DNA of 64,000 nt, from the NCBI GenBank assembly GCA_026315105.1, contig CM048745.1:540778758-540842757 (forward strand), written 5' to 3'. Numbering within the stretch: the stretch's first letter is position 1; each line of letters opens with the position of its first letter. Source of the DNA: Locusta migratoria. Its lineage: Eukaryota; Arthropoda; Insecta; Orthoptera; Acrididae. This document shows, piece after piece, positions 44,361 through 57,194 of this stretch. Position numbers and translations under genes: made by a program. The notes beneath the pieces were generated by a model. The model searched no databases. It was given only the letters and a program-made list of their open reading frames with translations, and was not told the DNA's origin.

Positions 44361-44379
44361 TTGGTCAACGGATAGACCC

Positions 44380-45544
44380 GAGATATGAAATTCATTTTCA
44401 CAGACATGTACATTAGTAGGTTCTGGAGAATCGTTAGCATTTGAACCAATGAGGTTAGAAGAGAGGGAGATGCCCGTAACGCCATATTGCAGAGCCAATA
44501 ACATTTGTGGTGACGAGTGTGTATTAATTGCATTCTGAGTTGAACGTGGTACGTATCTAAAAATAAAGAAAAGGTTACCTGAATTATTTATGGATGTGCA
44601 AGTAGAAGAAGAAAGTCATCTGATATTTTACACAAGAAAGAAAATAAATAAATAAAGGTTGATAAATTAATACTTGCTATTAGTTTCAGTCAATGACTTC
44701 TAATTTTCACTTTTACGAGATATAGGTTCCCTTTGAATTTCAGAGACCTGGTGGTACAGAATGTTACTATGAACGTTTAATGACGTGAAAGCTGTAGAAA
44801 GAACTTTCATGTCTATTCAACATAAAAATCATCCTTTCAATACGAAACTTACGGAAATCATACAGCTCAGTTCTGTCATTACTGGAAAATCTTGTTCTGC
44901 ATATCCTGTGAACTACTACAGCAGACAAATTTAGGTGCTATCCCGATATGTAGGTTACACTTATCGAATGATAAGTCACAATTCAGCTATCTGAAAAGTC
45001 TGCATTTGTCCACAAAATAATACTGTATCAAATATGTACTCATAAATAACAGTCATAAATATATGAAAGTTAACAGGGCAAGAACCACACTGTGCTTTAA
45101 TCTAAAAACATATTTCCTTGGCTCCGCAAAATGACGGACTGACTTTAATCAACAGCTAAACTTCGCATACTAGCACCATCTCCCGTTATTTTCACCTCCT
45201 TCGGCCCGTGGGTGTAATGTCAACATCGAAATAGTGACGCAACACCATCCGCAGCTAAACTGGCTGACGCCGTTGCCGTTTATTGCAGCAAGGGTTACGT
45301 AGGCGTCGTCCATTTCTCTGCCTATCTTAGTCTAACGTGGAGGAACCTGCTAGATGCCAGTGGTGTACGATATGCCGTCACTGAGGACATAAGCGACATC
45401 AGAAAGTGTCTTTCTTACGCATCCAGGTTCCGTTCGTTAATCATTTTGGTTCGCCGCACTCAGGGCGTGTGGCATCATAGCGAACGCATTCGCACAAAAC
45501 ATAAAGTCCCGACTGAAGGCATAATGGCGCGGAGGTACAAGTCG
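44380..45544. other. Unassigned DNA
   Basis: No recognised feature. Confidence 0.4.
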
Positions 45545-45554
45545 GTACAACTAC

Positions 45555-45768
45555 GCCGCGGTGGAGTAGCCGACCGGACTAAAAAGGCGCCTCGCTGCGG
45601 AGCGCGCGGTTGCTCGCCGTCGGAGGTTCGAGTCCTCCCTTGGGCATGGGTGTGTGTGTCTGTTGTCCTTAGATTAGTTTATCTTAGTTTAAGTAGTTTG
45701 TAAGCTATGGACTGATGACCACGCAGTTTGGTCCGATAGATTTACAAACATTTGATTCTTCTCTTTTT
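45555..45768 (+). mobile_element. tRNA-derived SINE, subfamily B
   Basis: A complete B-type copy. gtacaactac (45545-45554 and 45769-45778) is the target repeat. The tail has an additional ttcttctcttttt before it. Confidence 0.95.
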
Positions 45769-46020
45769 GTACAACTACAAATGATGTCCGCATCCAGGGC
45801 ATTGTGAACAGTTTGACCTACGTGACAGCGACCCATGCGACATCCCAGGCAAAAAATGTACTTGTTTACGCTGCAAATTCCATTCAAGTGTAATTAGAAT
45901 AAATTAATAAAACTGATAGTCCGCTGACAAGAAAAACATCAAGATTGTCATAAGCACAGTAACGACCCCATGTTTACGCGTTTTAGGCAAAAACCTATCT
46001 TCAGAACACCATGAAAGAAA

Positions 46021-46213
46021 ATGTTCAAATGTTTGTAAAGTCTATGGGACTTAACTACGGGGTTATGTCCCTAAACTTACAAACTAATTATGAACTAACT
46101 AAGACTAACGACGGCACAAATATCCATGCCCGAGGGGGGATTCGAACCCCCGACCACAGTGGCCGTGCAGACCGTGACTGAAGCGCCTCAGTCCCCTCGG
46201 CCACCGCGGCCGG
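46021..46213 (-). mobile_element. tRNA-derived SINE, subfamily A
   Basis: ccatgaaagaaa (46009-46020 and 46214-46225) bounds a complete copy. The hairpin loop has lost catcag (gggttatgtccc). Confidence 0.95.
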
Positions 46214-46521
46214 CCATGAAAGAAACTCAACATGAAAGCATGTAATGGCCATTTAATAAAAGACAATGTACGTGGATTATCAATTAGGTTACAAGAATAC
46301 TCGTTTCATAGATCATTAATTTCTTTTCAAATACTAGTTGGCTATCTATCAGACTTTTGATGCTACTTTCGTGGCAGCATAATTCACCTCCTTCTGTGTG
46401 AAACTTAGATTTAACCTAATTATGACCATCACCCTTTCTCCTCGTGTTGTAGCTATGCACACTGCTACTGATTTTGAATTCGGTCGGACTGTTAAAAACA
46501 GATTTCATAAGTGAATATATA

Positions 46522-46953
46522 TTATAAAGCTACAGTGAGGAACTCTAGATCCTTAAACAAATGTCTGCAGGATGATCTTGGGTGAGCTCGAGCAATTGTT
46601 CTGATTACACGCTTTTGTGCAATAAATACTTTCTTACTCAACGTTGAATTGCCCCAGAATATGATCCCATATGAAAGCAGTAAATGAAAATAGGCATAGT
46701 AACCTAATTTACTGAGATGTATATCACCAAATTTTGCTTTGATCCGGATAGCATAAGTTGCTGATATCAAACGTTTCAGCACATCTTCAATGTGTTTTTT
46801 CCACTTCAATCCCTCATCAATGCAAATACCTAAAATTTGTGAATATTTTGCCTTAGCTATAGCTTTCTGTTGAAAGACTACATTTCTTAATTGTGCCATG
46901 CCGTTTACTGTATGAAACTGCAGAGAACCACTTAATAATTTCCTGAAAGACAT
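46522..46953 (-). pseudogene. LINE reverse transcriptase C-terminal fragment
   Basis: An open frame of 143 codons: FRKLLSGSLQFHTVN, YSQILGICIDEGLKWKKHI (YLGI-type motif after the RT core), YYAYFHLLLSYGIIFWGN and IAQKRVIRTIA, the thumb and post-RT segments of Jockey/CR1-type LINEs. The RT catalytic part is absent (5' truncation near 46955). It differs clearly from the 39147 lineage. Confidence 0.75.
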
Positions 46954-46955
46954 AA

Positions 46956-48664
46956 TTTACAATTTAATCAGTTAATTCCTGTTTGTCAGTCTAATAACTA
47001 CACTTATAAGCAAAAATAACTAGCTTACCATCATCGTGAATGTAAAATGTGTGAGATTACCGCTCATTAGAAGTATTGGTAATTAATAGCATTTGTAATT
47101 AAACAGTTTGAAGTTCACTGCAAACATTGACCATGCCAATGCACCAAATGTTACACAATTTTAATCTTAATAATTATGGTAACAATGTATGTACGCAGTT
47201 CGGTGATAACATTTATAGTTAGGTCATAGGTAGAAATTCTCCACGTTGAGATTTGCTGTGTGCTTGTAGCTGACGGGAGGCAGCGAGCAGGCCGACGTTG
47301 GTGGCTTGTTCCAGCTTAGGATTTTCCAGGCTCGTTTCCGGTGAGGGGAGAGAAGGACAATGGCGAGTGCCAGGCGGAGTGCAGTGCACAGCGTGAAATA
47401 AATTTTTCTAATACTACTTGCATTTGAAGTAATACGATGCAGTTAGGAACCTTTAAGGCCCTCATTACAAAATAGCTTGTTGACAAATAAACAATACATT
47501 AGTTGATATAGTCACATCTGGCGTAATATGTTTAATTGCCAATGAAAAGTAATAAATTACCAATGAATACAAGACAGTTACACAACTAGCATGGCAATGT
47601 TTTGTTTATAAAAATAATATATTAACTATTTCTCATTTTATTTTCAATTAATCTTGTGTATTTTACCTTGAAATATTCAGTTAAATCACTTATCTGTGAT
47701 ATGAGAAATTGCACGATTATAATAAATAGTGCAAAGGATGTTTATACCAATATAAAAACCTAATAAGAAATTTGTTTAATGTGTAGTGTAATTATTTTGA
47801 TTTTAAGTAAAGTTTTAGAAATGTATTGGCTGAGCCCTGTACGTTGGCAAGTCGGTTAGAACAGCTCACCGGAAGTTGATGACGTAGGGAAAAGACCCGG
47901 CAGTTGGGCTTTTGGCGCGCGCGCGCGACCCAGGTAGGTAGTCAGTAGTCGGGAGCGAGTGGTGTAGCTGGCCGGGCGCGGCGTCGCTCTGCACAGTCGG
48001 CATGTGGATCTCCAGGTGCAGATTATAGATATTTGTGTGGCAATTGCCATGTGTGGTTGCTCGTCGTAGACTGCACCAAGTTGAATCGAGTGCTACTGTG
48101 TGTTCTGATTATTTAGCCGGTGGAACAAGGTGTGCATCGCACTGAATTAAAGTGACTGTGTTTTGTTAATGTAACACGTGTCGTCGCATAGGCATGAACA
48201 TAAACCGTGTTTGAGACAGGCACATGGTGTGAAAACAATTTGCGACAAATATTCATTTTGTCTGGGGGCTCACGAGCTATAATTTTATTTGATAAATGTG
48301 TCGACGTACAGACGTATCAGCCACAGGGTTTTAATATGGCGTAATAAACAACATTAAGTGAACTTTCACGTGTTTTAAAAAATAGTAGTTAGTACACCCT
48401 TTTCTCACATGAACTTACTTTATTATGAATTTTTTTGTTAATCATATGCAGGGAAGGAAAGCTGCGAACGTTTGATATCATCCCCTAGAAAACGAGTTAA
48501 ACAGTAGCAATCACAGTTCCAGTATTTTTGCATGTTTAGGAATTTGGTTCGCAGTTGGAGGTTGTGAGTTTTAAAAATTAAACTTTCCCTATTTTAAACT
48601 CTCACCCCAATCTTTCACCCTCGCAAATGGCAAGTCATATATATATATATATTAAGAACAAAGG
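46956..48664. other. Unassigned DNA with GC-rich island
   Basis: 47860-48060 is GC-rich with a (GC)n run at about 47917-47928. A gggggctc stretch near 48265 recalls LTR-retrotransposon primer-binding sites, but no LTR pair, gag or pol is visible. Confidence 0.4.
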
Positions 48665-48675
48665 ACCAAAGACCG

Positions 48676-48872
48676 GCCGGCCGCGGTGGCCGAGGGGACT
48701 GAGGCGCTCCAGTCACGGTCTGCACGGCGACTACGGTCGGGGGTTCGAATCCCCCCTCGGGCATGGATATTTGTGCCGTCCTTAGTTGTAAGTAGTTCAT
48801 AAGTAGTTTGTAAGTTTAGGGACTGATGACCCCGTAGTTAAGTCCCATAGACTCTACAAACATTTGATTTGA
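48676..48872 (+). mobile_element. tRNA-derived SINE, subfamily A
   Basis: accaaagaccg (48665-48675 and 48873-48883) is the target repeat. Near-consensus copy. Confidence 0.95.
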
Positions 48873-49164
48873 ACCAAAGACCGAACCTTGTGGGACCCCA
48901 TTTTGATAGCTCCACAGTTCAGTGCAGTATAGTAACAGCACTCGGCGTATGTACATTGATAATCCACGTACATTAACGCCACTATTGTATTATAGATGGG
49001 CTTTGCCCGTAACGTGTAAACATAAGTATAACAAAGAACCTATCACCAGCTGGATGTCTTCCTTGCCAGCGGCCTACCAGCTTTTTAAAATTCATTCTAA
49101 TTACAGTGATAATCATGGCTGCATACCTACACCAAGACAAAGTCTGACTTACCATCACAGATGG

Positions 49165-49640
49165 CACGAACTGCTCTCCTAAGCATTCATACTATTTCTC
49201 TACCGTTTCATTCGCAGATTCGGCGGGGGATAAAGGAACATCTAAATCTTTCCGTTTTCCAACATCCTATGAAGGAGAGTGTTAACAAAGTATGTTCGCA
49301 TTCAGAGGAGGAAGTTGGTGAAGAAAATTTCGCAAACAGATTTTGCCGCAACGAATAACGCCTTCCTTTTAATGATTTCCACCCCAGTTCGTGCAGCATT
49401 CCGTGAGACTCACACCCCTGTGTCTCAGTAATAGAAAAAGATCTGCCTTTCTCTGATTTTTCTCTCTGTCCTCTGCCCGTTCCACTTTATGAGCATGCCA
49501 AAGTAGCAATGGTCCAACTTAGGACGGACAATTGTAGTGTAGGCAGTTTCTTTAGCGGCTGCACGAACAAGTACCCTCTTCGTGTCAGAATATATCAGAG
49601 TTTTTCCTTGACCCGCCAGAATAGCAGACTTGTTACTAAA
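49165..49640 (-). pseudogene. CR1/Jockey-like LINE C-terminal relic
   Basis: The minus strand has AAAKETAYTTIVRPKLDH (matching TKETAYITLVRPLLEYC of the 39147 copy) and later MLHELGWKSLKGRRYSL, then SSECEHTLL. A third and much older member of the lineage at 39147 and 58776, with stops and deletions. Confidence 0.75.
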
Positions 49641-49865
49641 CGAAAACGTGTCGGATTTGGTGAAACAACGGATTGAGGCCTTTGGCCAAATGTCTACCAT
49701 CATGGATCACCTTTGGAACTTGTTGAATGCAGTAATCGCGCTTACACGATCGGTGGTATCACGCATGGATCATCTTATCAGGACCCTTAGTAGATTCTGC
49801 TCCTACTAGGCAACAGGACACAGGCTGAATGCGGTGACTGAAATACTTATTATTTCTTCGGAATA

Positions 49866-50154
49866 TATGAGGGTGAGTCAGTAAATACGTCACCAACTGG
49901 GATAGACACGCCAGTACTGCTTTTACAAGCCTGAAAATTGCTTTACTTTTCAGCTGACTCCACCTGTAAATTTAAACACTCGCCCCGTCGTTCGAAGAGG
50001 CTTTAAATGCTTGGAGCTTAGAATTTCTGTGGCAGCGTTTGCATCCTACAAGTGACGCTCTTGAGCTGCAATTTTATTTGGTTCCTTGAACTGCTGCCAC
50101 CCACAAGACGGTTGTGTCGTAGTGGTGCAGTAGCGCGCTTGTCTACCTCAGTTT
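49866..50154. other. Flank of LINE with a short inverted repeat
   Basis: ggtgagtcagtaa at 49872-49884 is inverted as ttactgactcacc just beyond the LINE (about 51906-51918). It could be the ends of a DNA element into which the LINE inserted, or chance. No coding motif. Confidence 0.35.
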
Positions 50155-50760
50155 GCGTCTTATAAGAAAAATGATATAATCCCCATTCCAAAGAAAGCAG
50201 GCGCAGACAGGTGTGAAAACTACAGAACCATCAGTTTAATAAGTCATGGTTGCAAAATAGTAACACGAATTATTTACAGAAGGATGGAAAAGCTGGTAGA
50301 AGCCGACCTCGGGGAAGATCAGTTTGGGTTCAGGAGAAATGTAGGAACACGGGAGGCAATACTCACTTTACGGCTTAGCCTGGAAGATAGATTAAGAAAA
50401 GGCAAACATACATATCTAGCTTTTGTAGATTTGGAGAAGGCTTTTGACATTGTTGATTGGAATAAACTCTTTCAAGTTATGAAGCAAGCAGGAGTAAAAT
50501 ATAGGGAGCGTAAGGTTATTTACAACTTGTACAAAAACCAGACAGTGGTTGTCAGAGTTGAAGGGCACGAAAGGGATGCAGTGGTTGGGAAGGGAGAAAG
50601 ACAGGGTTGTAGCCTTTCTCCGATGTTATTAAATTTGTACATTGAGCAGGCTATAAAGGACAGGAAGGAGAAATTTAGAGAAGGAATTAAAGTTCAGGGC
50701 GAAGAATTAAAAACATTGCGTATTGCCGACGACATAGTAATTCTATCAGAGACAGCAAAG

Positions 50761-50959
50761 CCGGCCGCGGTGGCCGAGGTGACTGAGGCGCTCCAGTCAC
50801 GGTCAGCACGGCCACTACGGTCGGGGGTTCGAATCCCCCCTCGGGCATGGATATTTGTGCCGTCCTAGTTCGTAAGTAGTTCATAAGTAGTTTGTAAGTT
50901 TAGGGACTGATGACCCCGTAGTTAAGTCCCATAAGCTTAACAAACATTTGAACATTTTG
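50761..50959 (+). mobile_element. tRNA-derived SINE in LINE RT
   Basis: agagacagcaaag (50748-50760 and 50960-50972) brackets the SINE just after the IADD catalytic motif and closes the frame. Nearly identical to the copy at 11791-11989 (both have gtcagcacgg and gtcctagttcgtaag), so they share a source. Confidence 0.96.
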
Positions 50960-51573
50960 AGAGACAGCAAAGGATCTGGAAGAACAATTGAACTGAATGG
51001 ACAGTGTGCTAAAAGGTGCATATAAGATGAACATTAACAAGAGCAAAACTAGGGTAATGGAGTGCAGTCTAAGAAAATCAGGCGATGCTGACGGAATTAG
51101 ATTAGGTAACGAAACAATAAAGGAGGTAGACGAGTTTTGTTACTTGGACAGTAAAATAACAAAAGATGGTCGCAGTACAGAGGATATAAAATGCAGAATG
51201 GCAATGGGTAGAAAAACGTTCTTGAAAAAGAGAAATTTGCTAACATCGAATATTGATATAAGCCTTAGGAAGTCCTATCTGAAGGCATTTGCGTGGAGTG
51301 TTCCCTTGTATGGGAGTGGAACATGGGCGGTAAACAGTGCGGACAGGAAGAGGATACAGGCTTTTGAAATGTTGGTACTACAGAAGAATGCTGAAGATTA
51401 GGTAGGTGGATCGCTTAACTAATAAGGAGGTACTGGCAGAATTGGTGAGAAAAGGAATTTCTGGCATACCTTGACTAAAAGAAGGGATCGACTGGTAGGA
51501 CACATTCTTAGACACCAAGGATTGTGAATTTAGCGTTGGAGGGAAGTGTGTGGGGTAAAAATCGCAGAGGAAG

Positions 51574-51772
51574 GCCGGCTGCGGTGGCCGAGGAGACTGG
51601 GTCGCGCTAGTCACGGTCTGCACGGCCACTACGGTCGGGGGTTCGAATCCCCCCTCGGGCATGGATATTTGTGCCATCCTTAGTAATAGCTAGTTCATAA
51701 ATAGTTTGTAAGTTTAGGGATTGATGACCCCGTAGTTAAGTCCCTTAAGCTCTACAAACATTTGAACATTTT
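51574..51772 (+). mobile_element. tRNA-derived SINE in LINE 3' region
   Basis: Flanked by ggaag (51569-51573 and 51773-51777). The joined flanks read cagaggaagaccaagag, as in the LINE lineage. Confidence 0.92.
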
Positions 51773-51903
51773 GGAAGACCAAGAGATGGATACAGTAAGC
51801 AGATTCAGACCCGTTCTTACGTGGAGTTGAAGAGGCTTGCTCAGGATAGGGTTTTGTGGAGAGCTGCATCAAACCAGTCTCCGGACTGAAGACCACAACA
51901 ACA

Positions 51904-52611
51904 ATTACTGACTCACCATCGTATTAATGAACATGTCCTGTGAATATGAACTTCGTGTCCCTAGTCTTTCAAGGCGTTACGTTTTTACTTGGAGTGTTAA
52001 TGAAGGACCATGTCACGCGTCTACCCTAACTACTCTATATATCTGTGCGTCAAGGATATTGAAATTTTTTCCCCATTATCAGGAGTCGTTCGCCATAGAT
52101 AGTGAACTAAAGAAGGCCTCAAAATTTGGGAGATATGATCGATAGTTTTAAAAAATTCGACAAATACGCCGATAGAAATCATTGGCCTTGAAGCTACTAC
52201 AGTGCAGATGAGGAACTGCGGGTGGTTTTGCGACGCCGAGGGAATTTAATGAAGATGGCGAGAGCAGGTATTCGGAGCTGGCATTTATCACGCGCCAGTG
52301 CTTTATAAACTCCGCCTCGGGAAGACCATATATCTCGCACCTGGCCCGCCGCGCTGCACGCTCGGCTAGGCCCATCCATCAGGCGGGACGGGCGCACAAC
52401 ACCGCAATACACTCAGTTTGCGGTAGGAGAACAGGAGAAAGCGTTACGGCCGAGCAGCGCGCACGGCTTTGAAATTTAGATTTTGCTTTTTCCACTGCAG
52501 GAGAAATAGACACGTGCGCTGACAGAGAGGTGATCGACGAGTTTCGAACTTCTCTCAAAAGATATGTCATCCAGCCACGAAAACTGACATGAAATCAATG
52601 AGGAAAGATGG
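51904..52611. other. Unassigned DNA
   Basis: GC-rich in 52300-52470; no domain. Frames of 63-75 residues are not convincing. Confidence 0.4.
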
Positions 52612-52634
52612 CACTCACTCACTCACTCACTCAC

Positions 52635-52726
<92 letters not shown>

Positions 52727-52732
52727 AAATTT
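52612..52732 (+). repeat. Compound microsatellite (CTCA)n(TC)n(CA)n
   Basis: ctcactca units pass into a long TC run and then a CA run. The Ser/Leu/His frame across it is an artefact. Confidence 0.97.
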
Positions 52733-53072
52733 CTCATAGATTTCCATTATTGGCAGGTTAATTTACAAACTGAATAACATCAGCATCATGATTTTTTGTA
52801 TGGAATAATTTTGCGTATTAGTTCGCGTTATTAGAAAGTATGAAGAAAGTTAAATGCCGAAGCTTAGACCATTACGCAGTGGTTGTCTGAATGGCGATGA
52901 CACAGGGCACGTAAACCGCGGGTGGCAAGGAACAGTGAATCTGAAAACCGGTTCCGAAAGTAGCCAATTCCACTTTAGTTACAACAAAGAGGATGCTGAG
53001 CTTGACTCCCCCATCCAACAGATTTATTAGCGTCGTCACTATTAACATGCCTCCATAATCCATGAGGCATTG

Positions 53073-53163
53073 CAGTGCTAGAATGACCGAGCGCTCTAAG
53101 GAGCCATGCTGCGCAGCCCACGGTTGCTACCTGTCGCAAGTTCGAGTCTGAGTGTGTGTGTGT

Positions 53164-53204
<41 letters not shown>

Positions 53205-53306
53205 CGCGCGCGTGGCCCTTACTTTAAGATAAAGTAGTTTGTAAGTCTAGGGACTGATAACCACCGGAGGTTAAGTCTTATAGATTTACAAACATTTGAA
53301 TTTGAA
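53073..53306 (+). mobile_element. tRNA-derived SINE with internal GT/GC expansion
   Basis: catgaggcattg (53061-53072 and 53307-53318) brackets it. The head (gaccgagcgctctaagg) and B-box (caagttcgagtctg) are followed by a (GT)n(GC)n tract at 53155-53212 where the family has gtgtgtgttgtcc. The body and tail then resume. Confidence 0.93.
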
Positions 53307-53327
53307 CATGAGGCATTGACATTTATC

Positions 53328-53426
53328 CAAAAAAAAAAAAAAAAATAAAATAAAAAATAAAAAATAAAAAAAAAAAAATAAAAAAAATAAAAAAAAAATT
53401 AAAAAAAAATTAAAAAAAAATTAACC
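53328..53426 (+). repeat. A-rich simple repeat (aaaaaat-type)
   Basis: Runs of A with periodic T, directly following the SINE flank. Confidence 0.95.
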
Positions 53427-55687
53427 ATTAAAATTCAATCGTCTGCTTTTTTTTCCAGTTCTCTCTGGCCAAATATTGGTGATGAAATTTTTTTTCCATA
53501 TCGAGCTTCTAAGAGGAAACTTTTTAGTGGAGTTTTAATTAGTGGAGAGGGCGTCAGCGGCTCTTACCAGAGATAGTGCTAAGTTCTTAAACAAAATGCA
53601 TTTCAGTGTTCAGTGTAGTGTTCGTGATACAAGTTTGGCTTTTCTGACTGCATTTTCCTTGACATTTAGATTTAAAATTTTTTGTCAGTCTGTCTTCTTC
53701 TGTCCTACAGTCGTTCTCTTTTTATTTCCATTTGTATTATTCTTATTTCTGCTTTTATTTCTGTATTTCACTTTCGATCTGTAGTCTCCTGCTGCATGCC
53801 TAAAAATCTGATATGCACACTCTAGATTTTCAGCTTTTCATTTCCCATTATTATCTAGGTTTCACTTCTGCCCACTGTAAAAGAGTTAGACGGTATTTTT
53901 TGAAACTGTTTCTTTCTTACTTTAATGTTCATATGGTCGTATCACTCTAACAGATGAATTTCTGTATCTTCTTTATTATATCTCAATTATTTAAAATTTG
54001 TTTACCCGTAGGACGAGAAGAAAAATGTTTGCGTCTCGTTAATTATTGAAATCCAGCTACTTAACTGTATTTCGACAATCTACGGACAACCTAAAAACTG
54101 GCTGACACAATTTTCCCCTTTTGGTGGGTTATAAAATAAAAGAAAAAAAAATGACTACTCGGTCGAAATTGTGCGTGGCGAAAGAAGGAAAATAAAAGGA
54201 TGTTGTAACGCAAGTAACGGTACAATGTCGCAGCAGATTGCCATTCTTAAAAAGGCCCTCCGAACTGGTATTGGAAAGCTGAGGACACGGAGAGTACGTA
54301 TCAATGAGTTTTCATTTTTGAGTCAGCCCGTAAGATTGCTCTAAAAGTGCAATGTACCCTATAAATATAATTAAATACCCACGAAATGCAGTAATTTTAA
54401 TTGCTGCACTACCTCAACTACAGCAATTTGGTCAGGAAAGGAAGCTACCAACAGACTATTGATGACTCCGTAATTTGTATGCATAGAGCAGCGTGTATCG
54501 GCTCACGGATACGAATAGGCTTTCAATGCGGCAAACAAGAGCACGCTCTGAATTGTTATCAGAGCCAAAATGCCCGTCCCCAGAACGCCAGCTTATCCAA
54601 ATACACTGCTTGACTAAGCGATGCACCACGGGGATTGCTCCATCATCACCCCATTACACATGCATACCACTGATGTGTGTGTAGATTCACACAGCCCTGT
54701 TGTTGAGAAGTTTGTACCAGTCAGCGGTCGTCAGACGGTCGGTGAACCACGAAGTTTCACGTACCAGCACGAAGCACCGCAATGGCTCCGGACGTGTTTG
54801 ATAGAGGCTGAAAGGAGTACGTGTATTCTGCTTTGAGCATATTTTTATTGGAATTTAACTGTAATTTGTTATGCACCATTTTATCTAATAAGCTGACTTC
54901 AGTATGTCTACTTGGATAAGTTGGTAGTTTAAGACTGTGCCATAAGCCAAAGACGTTTAACCCAGTATAGTACTGCCATTAGTAGCGAGCAGGCAATCTA
55001 TATTAGCAGTCCGTCAGTAGTAGAGGTTGTTCGGTAGCTTCGGTAGCCACATTGCACGTTGTATGTGGGAGTGATTACTTTTGAATGGACAAAGCCTGCC
55101 CATTGATGGGGGAAATTGTGTCTGTTGTTGAGAAAACATTTATATTTGTTCGACTGCGGTGGAATATATGCTTAATCCAGGTGTGTGTATTATTTTGTAA
55201 TTATATTATTGTAGGATCGTTATTCGTTAATGAATTCAGTGCTCTCAGTAGTTTAAAATTTTGATTTATCCTAAAATCATTTACCAGTTCCCCTTTCCTT
55301 TCATTATTTTGATTGAAGTTAAATTATTTGTATTGTGTAAATGCCTTATGTCAGAACAAGTAATAGTAATGAAGGTGTAATTTTGATGAGCTATATTTGT
55401 GTAACTAATGAGATTCAACACTCAAACAGTCATGCACAGGTAGCCAAAGTAATAGCCATGAGTGTTCTGTTGCATTGATGTAAGATCATATTGTGAGGTT
55501 AATTAGTAAAGCTAGTAGCTACAGCTAAAGTCAGTAGCTAATTTTCGCTAAAGACCCCTTTACCGACGTCAAGCTTTTTATATTGTTGACTTTAAATTAA
55601 AAAAAATTATATATATTCAAAAAACCGGCACTAACTTTGCAGCAGTAACACCCCATACCTCTCACCAGTACAGGGAAGTAAGACTGT
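53427..55687. other. Unassigned DNA (2.3 kb)
   Basis: AT-rich. Frames of 63-80 residues at 53542-54836 carry no domain. I see no terminal repeats, tRNA boxes or RT/transposase motifs. Confidence 0.4.
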
Positions 55688-55810
55688 CCTCCCTCGGGCA
55701 TGGGTATGTATTTGTTATTCTTAGGATAAGTTAGTTTAAGTAGTTTGTAAGTTTAGGGACCGATGACCACTGCAGTTAGGTCCCATAACTTTACAAGCAT
55801 TTGAACATTT
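55688..55810 (+). mobile_element. tRNA-derived SINE, 5'-truncated
   Basis: Starts within the B-box 3' flank (cctccctcgggcatggg) and keeps the body and tail. The hairpin is extended (gggacc...ggtccc). Confidence 0.85.
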
Positions 55811-56118
55811 GAATTTGGCTTATGCTATCATATTGGCCCTTGGGAGGTATTGTTTGTAATGGAAACCTGCCAATACAAATGTTTTACGTTTGAGAATTAT
55901 GTGAAAAAAGAAAGAATATTAGAGTACCGGAAAGAAATAATAAAACAATGCTGATAAAATCGGAAGCCTGCCACCTAAATGAAGAAATGTAGGATGTATG
56001 GTGCACGTGACAACAATTTACATACACCATGTGATCAAAGGTATTCGGACAGCCCCCAAAACATACGTGTTTCATATTAGGTGCATTGTGCTGTTACTAA
56101 CTGCCAGTTACTCCATAG

Positions 56119-56308
56119 CTGGCCGCGGTGGCCGAGTGGTCTGCGACGCGCCAGTCACAGTCTGCACGGCCGCTGCTGTCGGGGGTTCGAATCCCCCCTC
56201 GGGCATGGGTGCTTTTGTCGTCTTTAGTATAAGGTAGTTCATAAGTAGTTTGTAAGCTTAGGGACTGATGACCCCGCAATTAAGTCTCTTAAGCGTAACT
56301 AACATTAA
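56119..56308 (+). mobile_element. tRNA-derived SINE in Tc1 element
   Basis: Head ggccgcggtggccgagtgg, intact B-box, body gtcgtctttagtataagg and altered tail (gtaactaacatt). No clear target repeat. Confidence 0.9.
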
Positions 56309-56678
56309 AAACCCCAGTAGTCATCAGACATCGTGGGGGAGCAGAATGGGCGCTCCGCAGGACTCACGGACTTCGGGAGTGGTCTGGTGGTTGGGTCTCA
56401 CTTGTGTCACAAGTCTGTACTGGGGAGTTCCACGCGCCTAAACATCTGTATGTCAACTGTTTCTAATGTGATAATGATGTGAAAACGTGAAGGGACACAG
56501 CCCTTGCGTATACAGGCAGATCTCGCCTGTTGATTGGCAGGACCGACGACAGTTGAAGAGGGTAGTAAAGTGTAACAGGCTGGAATCTATCCAGAACATC
56601 ACACATAATACCCAAACTGCATAAGGATCCGCTCCAAGTAGTAAGGTAGGCGGGAGGTGAGAAAACTTGTATTTTATG

Positions 56679-56898
56679 AAAATTCATCGTGAAGATGGCG
56701 CAGGATCAGCCACTGGATATGTAATGAAAACCATTTATTTTTTTATTTTTTCGTCACAGTTGCAGTATTTAGAAGTTGGTAACTAGTTTCGGACTTGTTC
56801 GCCCATTTTCAAACCAAAGGCCTCAATCCAACCGTAACAATACACTGCATGAAGCAAATGACTGATAAAATCTGTGGACGGTTTACATCGTACTTTGT
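56679..56898. mobile_element. Unclassified 220-bp insertion in Tc1 element
   Basis: The transposase homology breaks after ttttatg and resumes at gtcgaacgg. The segment holds a tttatttttttatttttt tract and, on the minus strand, tccgaaactagtt, a motif shared with 26876-27384. Confidence 0.55.
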
Positions 56899-57194
56899 GG
56901 TCGAACGGCTACCCATAAACGACACATCACACGGGTTAATGCCAAATGACGCCTCGCTTAGTGTAAGGAGCATAAAAATTGGGACGATTGAATAGTGGAA
57001 AATCCCGTGTGGAGTGACTGATCGTGGTACACAATGTGACGATCCGATGACAGGGTGATGGTAAGACGAATGCCCGGTGAACGACATCTGCCTGCGTGTG
57101 TAGTACCAACAGGAACATTTGGAGGCGATTGTGTTACGATTTGGTCGTGTTTTTCATGGAGTGGGCTTGCACCCCTTATTGTTTTGTGTGGCAC

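Larger units (their letters stand above)
50155..51903 (+). pseudogene. RTE-like LINE (RT to 3' end) with two SINEs
   Basis: A 5'-truncated LINE. It opens with NDIIPIPKKAGADRCENYRT (RT entry), then EDQFGFRRNVGTREAI, LAFVDLEKAFDIVDW, GERQGCSLSPMLLNLYIE and LRIADDIVIL (catalytic motif IADD). The frame is cut by the SINE at 50761. It resumes at about 50973 with YLDSKITKDGR (YLG-type) and KRNLLTSNIDISLRKS, then AFEMLVLQKN with a frame change near 51395. The 3' part carries a second SINE. The 3' end is catcaaaccagtctccgg then a CAA tail (51890-51903). Without the SINEs the RT is nearly intact, so the element is relatively young. Confidence 0.88.

Noticed and set aside
48250..48290. LTR retrotransposon primer-binding site (gggggctc)
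   Set aside because: No LTR pair, polypurine tract or gag-pol sequence nearby.
50721..50745. An active LINE RT gene
   Set aside because: The element is 5'-truncated, has no endonuclease and is cut by SINEs.
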